Positions 7,118 through 16,029 are shown, numbered from the stretch's first letter. The stretch is DNA of 64,000 bases from Reichenbachiella sp. 5M10 (GCF_002742335.1 NZ_MDGR01000007.1:186001-250000); one strand, 5' to 3'. The notes: a model not told the origin generated them from the sequence alone. Numbers and translations: made by a program.

Positions 7118-8281
7118 ATGAACTTGATTGAAGTCAATACTCCTGTTTTGGAAAAGGAATTTATGCTCTATCCGGTGGAGCTGTACCGAGACAATCCTTT
7201 TTGGATTAGGCCTTTGGACAAGGATATGCGCTGGGTGTTTGATCGTCAAAAAAACCCAACTTTTGCGCATGGAGAGTGTGTGCGCTGGGTGCTGCAAGAG
7301 GAGGGAGAGACGATTGGACGTATTGCGGCATTTGTCAACAACAAGACGGCCACCAAAGACAATGACCAGCCTACAGGCGGTTGTGGATTCTTTGAGTGTA
7401 TCAATGACCAGCAGGCTGCCAACATGCTTTTTGGCGCAGCGAAGGCCTGGCTGACCGAGATAGGTATGGAGGCTATGGATGGACCGATCAATTTCGGTGA
7501 TCGAGACAAATGGTGGGGATTGCTCGTCGATGGGTACGATATAGAACCCAATTACCAGTGCAATTATCAATTGCCCTATTATCGTGAGTTGTTTGAGGGG
7601 TATGGTTTTGAGGTGTATTTCAAGCAGTTTACGTTCATTCGCAATACATTTGATCCCTTCCATCCCAGGATACAGCACAAGGCAGACATCTTGAATCAAG
7701 ATCCTGATTATCGCTTCGAGCATTTGCGAATCAAGCACTTGGGCAAGTATGCGGAGGATTTTAGACGGGTATACAACCAAGCTTGGGCGCATCACGATGG
7801 TGTGGTAGAGATGACTCGTGAAGAATCTGCGGCGATCATGAAACAGATGAAACCTATCTTGGATGAGAAGATCATTTGGTTTGCTTACTATAAGGAGGAG
7901 CCAGTGGCCTTTTATGTCAATCTCCCAGAGGTGAACCAGATTTTCAAGCATGTCAATGGTAAACTCAACTGGTTAGGTAAACTCAAGTTCGTTTGGCACA
8001 AGATGCGGAAGACCAACAAAAAGATGCTTGGGTTAGTGTTTGGCGTAGTGCCTGCTCATCAGGGCAAAGGTCTGGACGGTGCACTCGTCATGGCGACTGC
8101 CAAGATGGTGCAGCAGGATTACAAACGGTATCCGGTTTTGGAGATGAACTGGATCGGAGATTTCAATCGCAAGATGATACTGGTGGTTAAGCAGATTGGG
8201 GGCGATATTGGCAAAACACACCATACGTACCGCTATCTTTTCGATAGAAATAAGCCGTTTGAGCGTATGCCTATCAAATAG
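7118..8281 (+). CDS. GNAT-fold acetyltransferase-like protein
   Basis: A 387-residue soluble protein of a family often annotated as N-acetyltransferase or hypothetical in Bacteroidota. The N-terminal half has WVLQEEGETIGRIAAFVNN, a typical GNAT beta-strand pair, and INFGDRDKWWGLLVDGY. The C-terminal part has FGVVPAHQGKGLDGALV, which resembles the acetyl-CoA-binding loop (Q/RxxGxG/A), followed by VLEMNWIGDFN. This layout suggests two GNAT-like modules. The substrate is unknown. It stands alone between the tRNA pair and the sigma factor and starts at an ATG 117 bp after the tRNA gene. Confidence 0.7.
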   Translation: MNLIEVNTPVLEKEFMLYPVELYRDNPFWIRPLDKDMRWVFDRQKNPTFAHGECVRWVLQEEGETIGRIAAFVNNKTATKDNDQPTGGCGFFECINDQQAANMLFGAAKAWLTEIGMEAMDGPINFGDRDKWWGLLVDGYDIEPNYQCNYQLPYYRELFEGYGFEVYFKQFTFIRNTFDPFHPRIQHKADILNQDPDYRFEHLRIKHLGKYAEDFRRVYNQAWAHHDGVVEMTREESAAIMKQMKPILDEKIIWFAYYKEEPVAFYVNLPEVNQIFKHVNGKLNWLGKLKFVWHKMRKTNKKMLGLVFGVVPAHQGKGLDGALVMATAKMVQQDYKRYPVLEMNWIGDFNRKMILVVKQIGGDIGKTHHTYRYLFDRNKPFERMPIK

Positions 8282-8343
8282 TAGGATAGGATTGTAATAA
8301 ACCGCGACAGTCCTACCACTAACTCCATGAATTGAAAAATTGA

Positions 8344-8829
8344 ATGAAGTCGGATTTCCAGCCTTTTTTGAACGAGCACCATAGGATCATAGCCAAAGTC
8401 TGTCGAATCTATACCGATACGTCCGAGGATTTCAATGATTATTACCAAGAGTGTGTGATTCAACTTTGGAGGTCTTTCGATTCGTTTCGGGGTGCGTCCA
8501 AACTTTCGACTTGGGTATATCGTGTCTGTCTCAATGTATGCCTGTCACAATTGCGCATCAAGAAAAAGGTAGTCGTCGAGACCCGCGAATTTGTACCCGA
8601 GCAGATAGAGGAGAAGGATACCGTTGAAGAGGAGCAACTCAGCATGCTTTATACAGCGATCAAACTTCTCAAAGAATCAGATCGCGCAATTATTCTTCTG
8701 TATTTGGAGGAGAAGAGTTACAAAGAAATGGCCGAGATTCTCGGTATCACAGTGACCAATGTAGGGGCCAAAGTAAACCGTGTGAAAAACCAATTAAAGC
8801 AGATTATCGATGGAAGAACTGGATATTAA
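8344..8829 (+). CDS. ECF-type RNA polymerase sigma factor
   Basis: A 161-residue sigma-70 family protein. Region 2 covers about residues 10-80 (DYYQECVIQLWRSFDSFRG, STWVYRVCLNVCLSQLR) and region 4 about 105-155, with the helix-turn-helix EEKSYKEMAEILGITVTNVG. It directs RNA polymerase to a regulon not visible here. Its last 20 nt overlap the next gene, a membrane protein, the arrangement typical of an ECF sigma factor with its membrane-bound partner or anti-sigma factor. Confidence 0.93.
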   Translation: MKSDFQPFLNEHHRIIAKVCRIYTDTSEDFNDYYQECVIQLWRSFDSFRGASKLSTWVYRVCLNVCLSQLRIKKKVVVETREFVPEQIEEKDTVEEEQLSMLYTAIKLLKESDRAIILLYLEEKSYKEMAEILGITVTNVGAKVNRVKNQLKQIIDGRTGY

Positions 8830-9415
8830 GCAAATTTGGAAAAAAGGAAATGAGACCGAAGAGGCGGGGTATTCTGTGGAGGCTATTGAGTCTATTATTC
8901 GTCAGCGCCCTCAAAACATCATCTCTCGGTTTGTCAAAAACCTCCGCATCGAGAAGTGGCTCAACCTGGTTGTGCTCACTGCGGTGTGTATTTATTTAGG
9001 CTACACTCAGATGTGGGTGATGGCTGCTATTATGCTCACCTTCAACTTGCTTTTCTTTTTCTATTATCGAGCACTGATTCGTGAGTTGGATCAAAAAATC
9101 ATCGATCAAGATGTCGTGCGCTACCTCAATGAGGTACATAAGAGTATTTGTCGCTTTTTTAAGCACTTCAAAATTACTCTGGTTGTGGTAGGGATGGCTG
9201 CTTTTGCTTTTGGGTTCTACATCGGTTATACCCAAAACGATAAGTATACTTCTGTTTTTGTCGAAGACAACTGGTGGAAGTGGGCGTGGGGAGCAGTAGT
9301 GATCGTCTCGAGTATGGTGTTTGCCTATTTCATGTTTCAGCACATGTATGGCAAAAAGGGCCGCCAAATCAAAGAAATGGTCGAGTCCCTCAACCGAGAC
9401 GAAGTGGAGGGTTAA
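8810..9415 (+). CDS. Membrane protein coupled to the sigma factor, possible anti-sigma factor
   Basis: A 201-residue protein. The cytoplasmic N-terminus (about 1-45) carries MEELDIKQIWKKGNE, a motif common to Bacteroidota proteins encoded after ECF sigma genes. About four membrane helices follow (near 48-65, 68-85, 120-140, 155-175), and then a charged C-terminal tail. It shares 20 nt with the sigma gene, which implies translational coupling. No zinc-binding anti-sigma motif is present, so an anti-sigma role is inferred from position only. Confidence 0.75.
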   Translation: MEELDIKQIWKKGNETEEAGYSVEAIESIIRQRPQNIISRFVKNLRIEKWLNLVVLTAVCIYLGYTQMWVMAAIMLTFNLLFFFYYRALIRELDQKIIDQDVVRYLNEVHKSICRFFKHFKITLVVVGMAAFAFGFYIGYTQNDKYTSVFVEDNWWKWAWGAVVIVSSMVFAYFMFQHMYGKKGRQIKEMVESLNRDEVEG

Positions 9416-9765
9416 GTGAGGGTTTGGTCTTTGGCAACTTTGATGATGTCGTTGTAAGATATGCCCATATGGGAGTTGTCGTATACTGCTTTGCCCTGCG
9501 ATATGACTATGATCTGTGGAGATTGGTGCATCACTCCGAGTTGTTCGGCGATGGCATTGGATACATCTCTGTGAGCGATCAAGTCAAGGTAGTAGGGAGT
9601 CAATGGGGTTGCTTCTTCCTCGTTCCAAGCACGCTCGATACGGTTGAGTGCCATGCTGCTGATACTGCATCGTGTGCTGTGCTTCATGATCATCACAGGA
9701 TGAGTGTGTGATGCAGCGATGAGTTCGGAGAGTTGATCGGTAGAGGAGAGTGTTTTCCAGTTCAT
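9412..9765 (-). CDS. ytxJ: YtxJ-type bacillithiol-system redox protein
   Basis: A 117-residue thioredoxin-fold protein. The N-terminal strand ends in the single-Cys active site KHSTRCSISSMA (about 28-39). A later HQSPQIIVI segment carries the conserved cis-Pro position. This is the YtxJ (monothiol bacilliredoxin-like) family, thought to remove bacillithiol from proteins, and it implies that the organism makes bacillithiol. It begins 3 bp after the repeat-protein gene on the same strand, so the two are probably co-transcribed. Its stop overlaps the converging gene's stop by 4 bp. Confidence 0.85.
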   Translation of the reverse strand: MNWKTLSSTDQLSELIAASHTHPVMIMKHSTRCSISSMALNRIERAWNEEEATPLTPYYLDLIAHRDVSNAIAEQLGVMHQSPQIIVISQGKAVYDNSHMGISYNDIIKVAKDQTLT

Positions 9766-9768
9766 GTT

Positions 9769-11193
9769 TCAATTATTCCAAATGTCCTTTTCGTCCTTAT
9801 CAAACTTAGCCTTATTGACTTTGTCCTTAACTGCGTCGGGTTGTGTTTGGTTCCCAAACATGCGGACCCAAGCGACATTTATTTTCCGTTTGGATTCTCG
9901 GACCGTGTGATTACTGTCATTTTTGGCAGAGAGATAGCGTGCACTCGGGTGTAGGTCATCCGGCTTTTTTTGATGTTTGACTTTGACGGTATAGTTCGCA
10001 ATTTGATAGTTGGGGGACTCTCGTAGTGTTCGGTTGCTATATTTTTGATAGCTCCGGATGTTTTGGTTGTGCTTGGCGATGTTTTGCGATCGAGTGGGTA
10101 CAGGGGTTACCTTGGGGCCTTCATAGTCTTGTTCAAATTGCTTCTTGTATTTCGCTTTGTCGATCATGACATTGATTGATGAGAGAAATCCAATTTTGTA
10201 ATTGCTCGCGGGGTCTTTGACGTAGGATGGAGGTATAGAATATCTCGGTCGTACTTTATGCACGCCGACGTCTCCCGCGTTGTTTCGTGTATAGCGGGGT
10301 CTGACCCTTGAGTGATGTCCCATTTCTCCAGCATTTTCTTTGGAGAAGCGAGGCTTGATTTTTTTGTCTTCGCCAAATTGTCCTGCATTGGTCTGACTGA
10401 ATCTTGGATTGACGTTCCATTTATGTCCCACTTGTCCTGCATTCTCTTGTGTAAAGCGAGGACTTTCCTGTTTTTTCTGTGGGTAGCTTCCCGCTTTGTC
10501 TTGAGTGAATCTTGGGTTGACGTTCCATTTGTGCCCCACTTGTCCTGCATTCTCTTGCGAAAACCTAGGAGAAATCTTGGTCTTCTTACCCGAACGGCCA
10601 GGCTCTGCCTGAGAAAACCTCGGGTTGACCTTCCATTTGTGACCAACCTGCCCAGCCATTTCTTGGCTGTATCGAGGGTTGATTTTTTGTTTTTTGCCTG
10701 ATCTGCCTGGTTGAGCTTGGGAGAAGCGAGGGTTGACGTTGACTTTGTGGCCCGCTTGTCCAGCATTGTTTTGCGAAAAGCGCGGGGAGACTTTTGTCAC
10801 TCGTCCTGATCTGCCTGGATTGCTTTGGCTGTATCGTGGGGAAACTTTGGTTTTGTGGCCCGCTTGCCCAGCGTTGTTTTGCGAATAGCGGGGGTGTACG
10901 GAGTACTTGGATTTGGATCGCGAGGGTTGGCTGTATTTTGGATTGATGCGGGTGGGTTTGTTGGAGCCAGCCATGTTGGTGCTGGTTCTTGTTTTTGGTG
11001 CTTTGGCGACCGATGGCTTACCTTTTCCGGAGGATTTTTTGATGTGTTTTTTGAAAGGAGAAAATCCCTGACGCTTGCTTTTTGCTGTTTTGAGTTTGTT
11101 TCGGTCCTCGAGCAACTGGGCATAACTCACCTCTGTGGATAGCATGACTATCATCAATCCTATGCCCAACAAGAGGAAATTGCGTTTATTCAT
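9769..11193 (-). CDS. Exported basic protein with about thirteen 18-residue PR(F/Y)SQ repeats
   Basis: A 474-residue protein with a signal peptide (about 1-26, ending EVSYA). A Lys/Arg-rich stretch follows, then from about residue 90 to 320 a tandem array of an 18-residue unit centred on NPRFSQ. Two versions alternate for much of the array: one with NAGQ-GHK (PRFSQENAGQVGHKWKV) and one with PGRSGKK. The C-terminal 150 residues are not repetitive, but stay basic and Tyr/Asn-rich. At DNA level the period is 54 nt, or 108 nt for the alternating pair. I do not recognise a function. An envelope, nucleic-acid or polysaccharide-binding role would fit the charge. The gene is followed 3 bp later by ytxJ. 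Confidence 0.8.
   Translation of the reverse strand: MNKRNFLLLGIGLMIVMLSTEVSYAQLLEDRNKLKTAKSKRQGFSPFKKHIKKSSGKGKPSVAKAPKTRTSTNMAGSNKPTRINPKYSQPSRSKSKYSVHPRYSQNNAGQAGHKTKVSPRYSQSNPGRSGRVTKVSPRFSQNNAGQAGHKVNVNPRFSQAQPGRSGKKQKINPRYSQEMAGQVGHKWKVNPRFSQAEPGRSGKKTKISPRFSQENAGQVGHKWNVNPRFTQDKAGSYPQKKQESPRFTQENAGQVGHKWNVNPRFSQTNAGQFGEDKKIKPRFSKENAGEMGHHSRVRPRYTRNNAGDVGVHKVRPRYSIPPSYVKDPASNYKIGFLSSINVMIDKAKYKKQFEQDYEGPKVTPVPTRSQNIAKHNQNIRSYQKYSNRTLRESPNYQIANYTVKVKHQKKPDDLHPSARYLSAKNDSNHTVRESKRKINVAWVRMFGNQTQPDAVKDKVNKAKFDKDEKDIWNN
10240..10935 (-). repeat. 54-bp tandem repeats inside the PRFSQ-repeat gene
   Basis: About thirteen copies encode the PR(F/Y)SQ unit. Several blocks are near-identical (for example the NAGQVGHKWNVNPRF copies), and the alternate copies give a 108-bp higher-order period. 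The boundaries are approximate. Confidence 0.75.
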
Positions 11194-11297
11194 AAATATT
11201 ACACCCTATAACAGAACGGAAAGTTAGTAAATTATTTTAACCCTACTGGGAAAAAATAGGACTCTGCTGACCTATGTCGTCCAGATGTAGCGGAATG

Positions 11298-13277
11298 TCA
11301 GTACCGGTGAAGATCAAGTAGCTTTTGTTTGAGACGAAGTTTGGGTAGATAGTTGTCCTCTAGTGGCTTTGCAAAGGGTACGGGTGTGTCGAGGCTTGCT
11401 TCGCGCATCACGGGCGCATCCAATGACTCGAAACAATGCTCGCTGATCCATGCGGCGATTTCCGCGCCTATTCCTCCTGTCAAGGTGTCTTCATGGAGGA
11501 TGAGTACTTTGTTGGTCTTGTTGACCGAAATCCGTACGGTCTCTTGGTCCCATGGGAGCAGGGTGCGTAGGTCTACGATCTCCGCGTCAATGGTCTCTAA
11601 CTCTGTCAAAGTGTCGATGGCCCAGTGTACACCCATGCCGTACGTGATGACGGTGAGATCTTCGCCGCGCGTCACGTAGCGTGCTTTTCCTACCTCTACA
11701 GTGTAGTAGTCTTGAGGTACGTTTTGTGTCTGCGAGCGATAGAGTGCCTTGTGTTCAAAATAGAGATAGGGGTTTGGATCCTCTATCGCTGCATGGAGGA
11801 GCCCTTTGGCGTCATACGGCGTAGAGGGGTAGACGATTTTGAGTCCAGGTGTATGGAAAAACCAGGACTCGTTGGATTGAGAGTGGAAAGGCCCCGCACC
11901 GACACCTGCGCCTGTGGGCATGCGGATGACTACATCGGCAGGTTGGTCCCAGCGGTAGTGACTCTTGGCGAGGTTGTTGACGATCTGATTGAACCCACAG
12001 GTGACGAAATCAGCAAATTGCATCTCGACAATGGCTTTCATTCCTTGTATGGATAGTCCAAGAGCTGATCCGATCACTGCCGATTCAGAGATGGGGGTAT
12101 TGCGAATGCGTTCTTTACCAAATCGCTCAGCAAATCCTTCTGTGACCTTAAATACCCCACCATATTCGGCGATATCTTGCCCCATGAGCACGAGCTCTGG
12201 GTGACGCTCTAGGGCTTGTTCTAATCCTTCGGAAAGCGCATCTACGAAACGGAGCGTGTTTTTTCGTCTGGATTTGGGTAGGGTGATTTTTTGTTTGTAA
12301 GGAGCGTAGAGGTCTTGCTCTTCTACTTTTGTGTCGGCTGTGACGGGTGCTTCGGCGTTGCTTTGTTGTAGCGCGAGGGTGATTTTGTCGTTGAGTTCCG
12401 TTTTGATTTCTTCGACCTGTTTTGCAGTCATCAGGCCTTGTCCCAGCAAAAAACTTTCATAGTTATCGATGGGGTCTTTGGAGGTCCATTTGTCGATGAG
12501 TCCTTTGGGGTAGTATTTTGTTCCACTTGCTTCTTCGTGTCCTCGGATTCTAAAGGTCATGCATTCGACCAAGATGGGCTGAGATTGATGACGTGCGGTC
12601 TTTGCGGCTTCCTCGATGGTGTGGTAGACCTCAAGTAGGTTGTTGCCATCGACTTGTCTAGTCTGTATCCCATAGCCAGGGCCTTTGAGTGTGAAGGAGT
12701 CAAAGTTAAACTGTTCGTGGCTTGGTGTGGAGAGGCCCCAACAGTTGTTTTCGATCAAAAAAATGACGGGGAGTTGCCAAACAGCCGCAAGATTGACTGC
12801 TTCGTGAAAATCTCCTTCGCTGGCCCCTCCATCTCCTGTGATGACTAGTGTTGCTTTTTGTTGGTTGCGGAGTTTGTGCGCTAGCGCTATACCATCGGCG
12901 ACTCCCATTTGAGGCCCGAGGTGTGAGATCATGCCTACGAGATGATGGGCTTGGGAGCCAAAATGAAAGGAACGGTCCCGGCCTTTGGTGAAGCCACTGG
13001 ACTTGCCTTGAAACTGAGCAAATAGTCGGTCTAGAGGGACTTCTCGCGTGGTGAAGATGCCTAAGTTTCGGTGCATGGGTAGAATGTATTCGTCGGATTG
13101 CATCGCGAGTGTCGCTCCGACCGAAATGGCTTCTTGTCCATAGCCCGAAAACCATTTACTGATTTTGCCTTGTCGCAGGAGAATCAACATTTTTTCTTCG
13201 ATCAGTCGGGGTAGTAGTAGTGCTCGATAAAATGCCAGTAGATCGGCCGAACTTAGGTCTTTGGTGTCGAATTTCAT
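11298..13277 (-). CDS. Branched-chain 2-oxoacid dehydrogenase E1, alpha-beta fusion
   Basis: A 659-residue thiamine-diphosphate enzyme. The alpha part (about 1-320) has the ThDP motif GDGGASEGDFHEA...ENNCWG. The beta part starts near residue 340 (TLRFVDALSEGLEQALERHP) and holds MGQDIAEYGGVFKVTEG and the C-terminal transketolase domain (DLRTLLPWD). Fused E1 subunits of this kind are common in Bacteroidota. They decarboxylate 2-oxoisovalerate and related acids and pass the acyl group to the E2 lipoamide, feeding branched-chain fatty acid synthesis. E2 and E3 are not in the window. It is divergent from the M16 gene. Confidence 0.93.
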   Translation of the reverse strand: MKFDTKDLSSADLLAFYRALLLPRLIEEKMLILLRQGKISKWFSGYGQEAISVGATLAMQSDEYILPMHRNLGIFTTREVPLDRLFAQFQGKSSGFTKGRDRSFHFGSQAHHLVGMISHLGPQMGVADGIALAHKLRNQQKATLVITGDGGASEGDFHEAVNLAAVWQLPVIFLIENNCWGLSTPSHEQFNFDSFTLKGPGYGIQTRQVDGNNLLEVYHTIEEAAKTARHQSQPILVECMTFRIRGHEEASGTKYYPKGLIDKWTSKDPIDNYESFLLGQGLMTAKQVEEIKTELNDKITLALQQSNAEAPVTADTKVEEQDLYAPYKQKITLPKSRRKNTLRFVDALSEGLEQALERHPELVLMGQDIAEYGGVFKVTEGFAERFGKERIRNTPISESAVIGSALGLSIQGMKAIVEMQFADFVTCGFNQIVNNLAKSHYRWDQPADVVIRMPTGAGVGAGPFHSQSNESWFFHTPGLKIVYPSTPYDAKGLLHAAIEDPNPYLYFEHKALYRSQTQNVPQDYYTVEVGKARYVTRGEDLTVITYGMGVHWAIDTLTELETIDAEIVDLRTLLPWDQETVRISVNKTNKVLILHEDTLTGGIGAEIAAWISEHCFESLDAPVMREASLDTPVPFAKPLEDNYLPKLRLKQKLLDLHRY

Positions 13278-13402
13278 CTAGTATAGTGTGGACTGTGATT
13301 GGGAAATCGAAAGCAAATCTAATGACGATCCCTTACTACACTCCTTTTCGCAGAGATTTTATCATAAAATAGAGAAGTGCATTGAATACCCGATTAGGAT
13401 TA

Positions 13403-13410
13403 TATTTTTG
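13403..13410 (+). promoter_or_regulatory. -7 promoter element before the M16 peptidase
   Basis: TATTTTTG fits TAnnTTTG and lies 18 nt before the ATG at 13429. No good -33 TTTG was found at the expected distance. It supports the start at 13429 over the longer frame that opens at 13288. Confidence 0.4.
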
Positions 13411-13428
13411 TGGCGAATAAAGAGGATT

Positions 13429-14670
13429 ATGGAATATCAAAGTTTTGTATTGGACAATGGGTTGAAGGTCATCGTACACGAAGATCATTCGACGAAAGTC
13501 GCAGTGTTGAATCTGATGTATGACGTGGGGTCGCGAGACGAAGATCCTGAGAAGACTGGGTTTGCTCATTTGTTTGAGCATTTGATGTTTGGAGGATCAG
13601 AAAATATTTCATCCTTTGACGAGCCGCTGCAGAAAGTAGGGGGCAACAACAATGCTTTCACGAGCCCGGATATGACCAATTATTATGTGACCATTCCTTC
13701 CAATAATCTGGAGACTGCTTTTTGGCTGGAGTCAGACCGGATGAATGCCCTGTCGTTTGATCCAGAGGTGCTCGAAGTGCAGCGCAAAGTGGTGATCGAG
13801 GAGTTTAATCAGCGCTATCTCAACCAACCCTATGGCGATGCGTGGCTCAAGCTACGGCCTCTTGTGTATCAGAAGCATCCGTATCGTTGGGCGACCATCG
13901 GCAAAGAGATTGCACATATCGAGCACGCGACGATGGAGGATGTCAAGGCGTTTTTTTATAAGTATTATATTCCAAACAATGCCGTTTTGGTGGTCGCAGG
14001 AGATGTGACGTATACTCAGGTCAAGACTTTGAGTGAGAAGTGGTTTGGGCCGATTCCGGCAGGGGAAGCGTACCATAGAGATTTGCCCCAAGAGCCGATA
14101 CAGACCGAAGAGCGCATCTTGCATATCGAAGGAGATGTGCCCCTCGATGTTTTTTATAAGTGCTATCATATGGATGGCAAATTGGGCTCGATGTATCATA
14201 CAACCGATATGTTGGGGGATATTTTGGGTAGAGGCAACTCGTCTCGCTTGTATCAGGCACTGATCAAAGAGCAGGCTCTATTGAGCTCCGTCAGTGCGAG
14301 TATCACAGGTTCGACAGATACGGGCTTGCTGGTGATATCAGGCAAACTCAAAAGTGGAGTGTCCTTTGATGCAGTGGAGGAGGCTCTGCAGAGAGAGTTT
14401 GATCGTCTGATAGAGGAGGGACTCGTAGAGGGAGAGCTTGATAGGGTGAAAATGCAAGCCGAATCTTCCCATGTTTTTTCAGAGGTAGAGCTACTCAATA
14501 GGGCAATCAACCTAGCCTACTTTACGATGCTAGGAGATACAGATTTGATGGATCAAGAACTAATCAAGATCAATGCTGTGACCGAAGAAGGGGTGATTGC
14601 CAATGCAAAAAAAATGTTGAACAAAATCAATTGTTCAACATTGTATTATCATGCAAAGGGTAAGGCTTAA
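13429..14670 (+). CDS. M16 family (insulinase-like) zinc peptidase
   Basis: 413 residues from the ATG at 13429 (MEYQSFVLDNGLKVIVHEDH). The reading frame opens earlier, but that extension has no family similarity. The inverted zinc motif HxxEH appears as FAHLFEHLMFGG (about residues 45-56), with the distal Glu in VVIEEFNQRY. The C-terminal M16 half has the usual LGRGNSSRLYQALIKE segment. There is no signal peptide, so it is probably cytoplasmic. Its stop overlaps the converging thioredoxin-like gene by 4 bp at a CTTAAG. Confidence 0.92.
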   Translation: MEYQSFVLDNGLKVIVHEDHSTKVAVLNLMYDVGSRDEDPEKTGFAHLFEHLMFGGSENISSFDEPLQKVGGNNNAFTSPDMTNYYVTIPSNNLETAFWLESDRMNALSFDPEVLEVQRKVVIEEFNQRYLNQPYGDAWLKLRPLVYQKHPYRWATIGKEIAHIEHATMEDVKAFFYKYYIPNNAVLVVAGDVTYTQVKTLSEKWFGPIPAGEAYHRDLPQEPIQTEERILHIEGDVPLDVFYKCYHMDGKLGSMYHTTDMLGDILGRGNSSRLYQALIKEQALLSSVSASITGSTDTGLLVISGKLKSGVSFDAVEEALQREFDRLIEEGLVEGELDRVKMQAESSHVFSEVELLNRAINLAYFTMLGDTDLMDQELIKINAVTEEGVIANAKKMLNKINCSTLYYHAKGKA

Positions 14671-15296
14671 GCCTCTTTCCACTTGATGGTACATCCGATG
14701 GCTTTGGTGGTGGTGGTTTTGATGGGCTTTCCTTCGAGTAGGCTGTTGACTGCATCTTCTACGTAGAACTGATTTGCATTTGTTGCACTGCGTGCATTGT
14801 TGTCTACTGCACCGATGTATTTTACAACCATGGCCTGGTTCTCTTTGTGGAGAACAAACACATGTGGTGTTTTCGTAGCACCGTATGCTTTGGCCATTTC
14901 TTGCGATTCGTCATACAGGTATGGGAAAGAATAATTACTCTTTTGGGCCAGTTTGACCATTTCTTCAAAGGAGTCCCCAGGTTGTACCGTTTTGTCGTTG
15001 GAATTGATCGCCAGGACTGGGTAGCCTTTGTCTGCGAATTTCAGATTCAAATCGTTGATTCGAGTCTCGTACAACTTAGAGTAGGGGCAGGTATTGCATG
15101 TGAATACCACGATGAAGCCCTTCGCGTTTTTGTAGTCCGACGTGGAGATGATGGATCCGTCTACGTTCTTGAGTTTGATTTCGCCTACAGTATCTCCGAT
15201 GTTGTATCCGTCACCAGATGGAATTGAGGTATAGCTGGTCAAGATCAACAACAAGGTGACCAGTGTAAGTGGTTTGAAAAGGAACAGGTGTTTCAT
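14667..15296 (-). CDS. Exported thioredoxin-fold (redoxin) protein
   Basis: A 209-residue protein with an N-terminal signal sequence (about 1-25). The redoxin domain has the active site VVFTCNTCPYSKLYE (about 70-84), a CxxC of the peroxiredoxin-like group, and a C-terminal GCTIKWKEA in which Cys could be a resolving residue. It probably acts in the periplasm as a thiol oxidoreductase. It is encoded 11 bp after a TlpA-type gene on the same strand, so the two probably form a redox operon. Confidence 0.87.
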   Translation of the reverse strand: MKHLFLFKPLTLVTLLLILTSYTSIPSGDGYNIGDTVGEIKLKNVDGSIISTSDYKNAKGFIVVFTCNTCPYSKLYETRINDLNLKFADKGYPVLAINSNDKTVQPGDSFEEMVKLAQKSNYSFPYLYDESQEMAKAYGATKTPHVFVLHKENQAMVVKYIGAVDNNARSATNANQFYVEDAVNSLLEGKPIKTTTTKAIGCTIKWKEA

Positions 15297-15307
15297 GATC
15301 GTTTTGT

Positions 15308-15820
15308 TTAATTGATGAAGTTGAGGTAGACTTTTTCAAGTTCGCCTTCTTTGAATTCTTTTTCTATAAATATTCTAGTGTTTGTTTTGCTTCGGATCAT
15401 TAGCGTGGCGGGGATGGCTCCACTCCATGCTGGATCAATTTTGTCAATAAACGAATTATAATCTGTTTCGTCAAGTAGGTAGAGTGTTGATTTTAAGTTT
15501 TTCTTCGCAGCAAATTTCTTGACTTTTGCATCAAGCTGGTCGGCAAAATCCATGCTGACTAGAATTACTTCCGTGTTTTTGTTTTTGTACTTTTCGTATA
15601 ATGCTTCGAATTGAGGGAGCTCTTTGACGCAGGGAGCGCACCAAGTTGCCCAAAAATTGATGACTCGAGTCTTGCCGTCTTGTTTTTGGATGATCTGGTT
15701 GAGTTCTTCGTATTTTATGACTTGGATTTCTTGGGCTGTCGCCATATGAATTCCCATCCATAGCAGGAGGGCGAAAGTTAAGCCAATGGTTTTCTTGTAG
15801 TTAGCGTGTGGTGATTTCAT
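15308..15820 (-). CDS. TlpA-like disulfide reductase
   Basis: A 170-residue protein with a signal peptide (about 1-29, ending MATA) and a thioredoxin domain. The active site is WATWCAPCVKELP (about residues 57-69). The C-terminal half has AIPATLMI, which contains the cis-Pro. TlpA/ResA proteins reduce cysteines in the cell envelope, for example during cytochrome c maturation. It leads a two-gene unit with the redoxin that follows and begins next to the candidate replication origin. Confidence 0.9.
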   Translation of the reverse strand: MKSPHANYKKTIGLTFALLLWMGIHMATAQEIQVIKYEELNQIIQKQDGKTRVINFWATWCAPCVKELPQFEALYEKYKNKNTEVILVSMDFADQLDAKVKKFAAKKNLKSTLYLLDETDYNSFIDKIDPAWSGAIPATLMIRSKTNTRIFIEKEFKEGELEKVYLNFIN

Positions 15821-15934
15821 AAGTGCTCTAAAGATAATTCCTTTGCATTAGATTCAATGCGGTTATTTGACAGGAAAAATATTGCAAACTAGAGTGTTAT
15901 CTAGGTATAGTTCTGTTTTTTGGAATTTTAATAT

Positions 15935-15943
15935 TTATCCACA
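15935..15943 (+). promoter_or_regulatory. DnaA box 1
   Basis: TTATCCACA, identical to the consensus. Confidence 0.7.
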
Positions 15944-15953
15944 AAATGAATAG

Positions 15954-15962
15954 TTATCCACA
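15954..15962 (+). promoter_or_regulatory. DnaA box 2
   Basis: TTATCCACA, identical to the consensus, 19 bp from box 1 start to start and in the same orientation. Confidence 0.7.
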
Positions 15963-16029
15963 TGTTTGTTTGTGTTGTCTGTTTATGATGTGTATAGCTC
16001 TGTTATTCTGTTGGGTTAGAATAAGTGTT

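Noticed and set aside
10164-10766. 200-codon open frame inside the repeat-protein gene
   Set aside because: It is a shifted frame of the 54-bp repeats. It has no signal sequence, and the composition is what the repeat array forces in another frame.
11353-12204. Long frames opposite the E1 fusion gene
   Set aside because: They are antisense to a well-conserved enzyme and match nothing known.
13288-13428. N-terminal extension of the M16 peptidase
   Set aside because: A -7 promoter element lies within it, and the family's normal start is at 13429.
14847-15227. 126-codon frame opposite the redoxin gene
   Set aside because: Antisense shadow. The minus-strand gene has clear signal peptide and active-site motifs.
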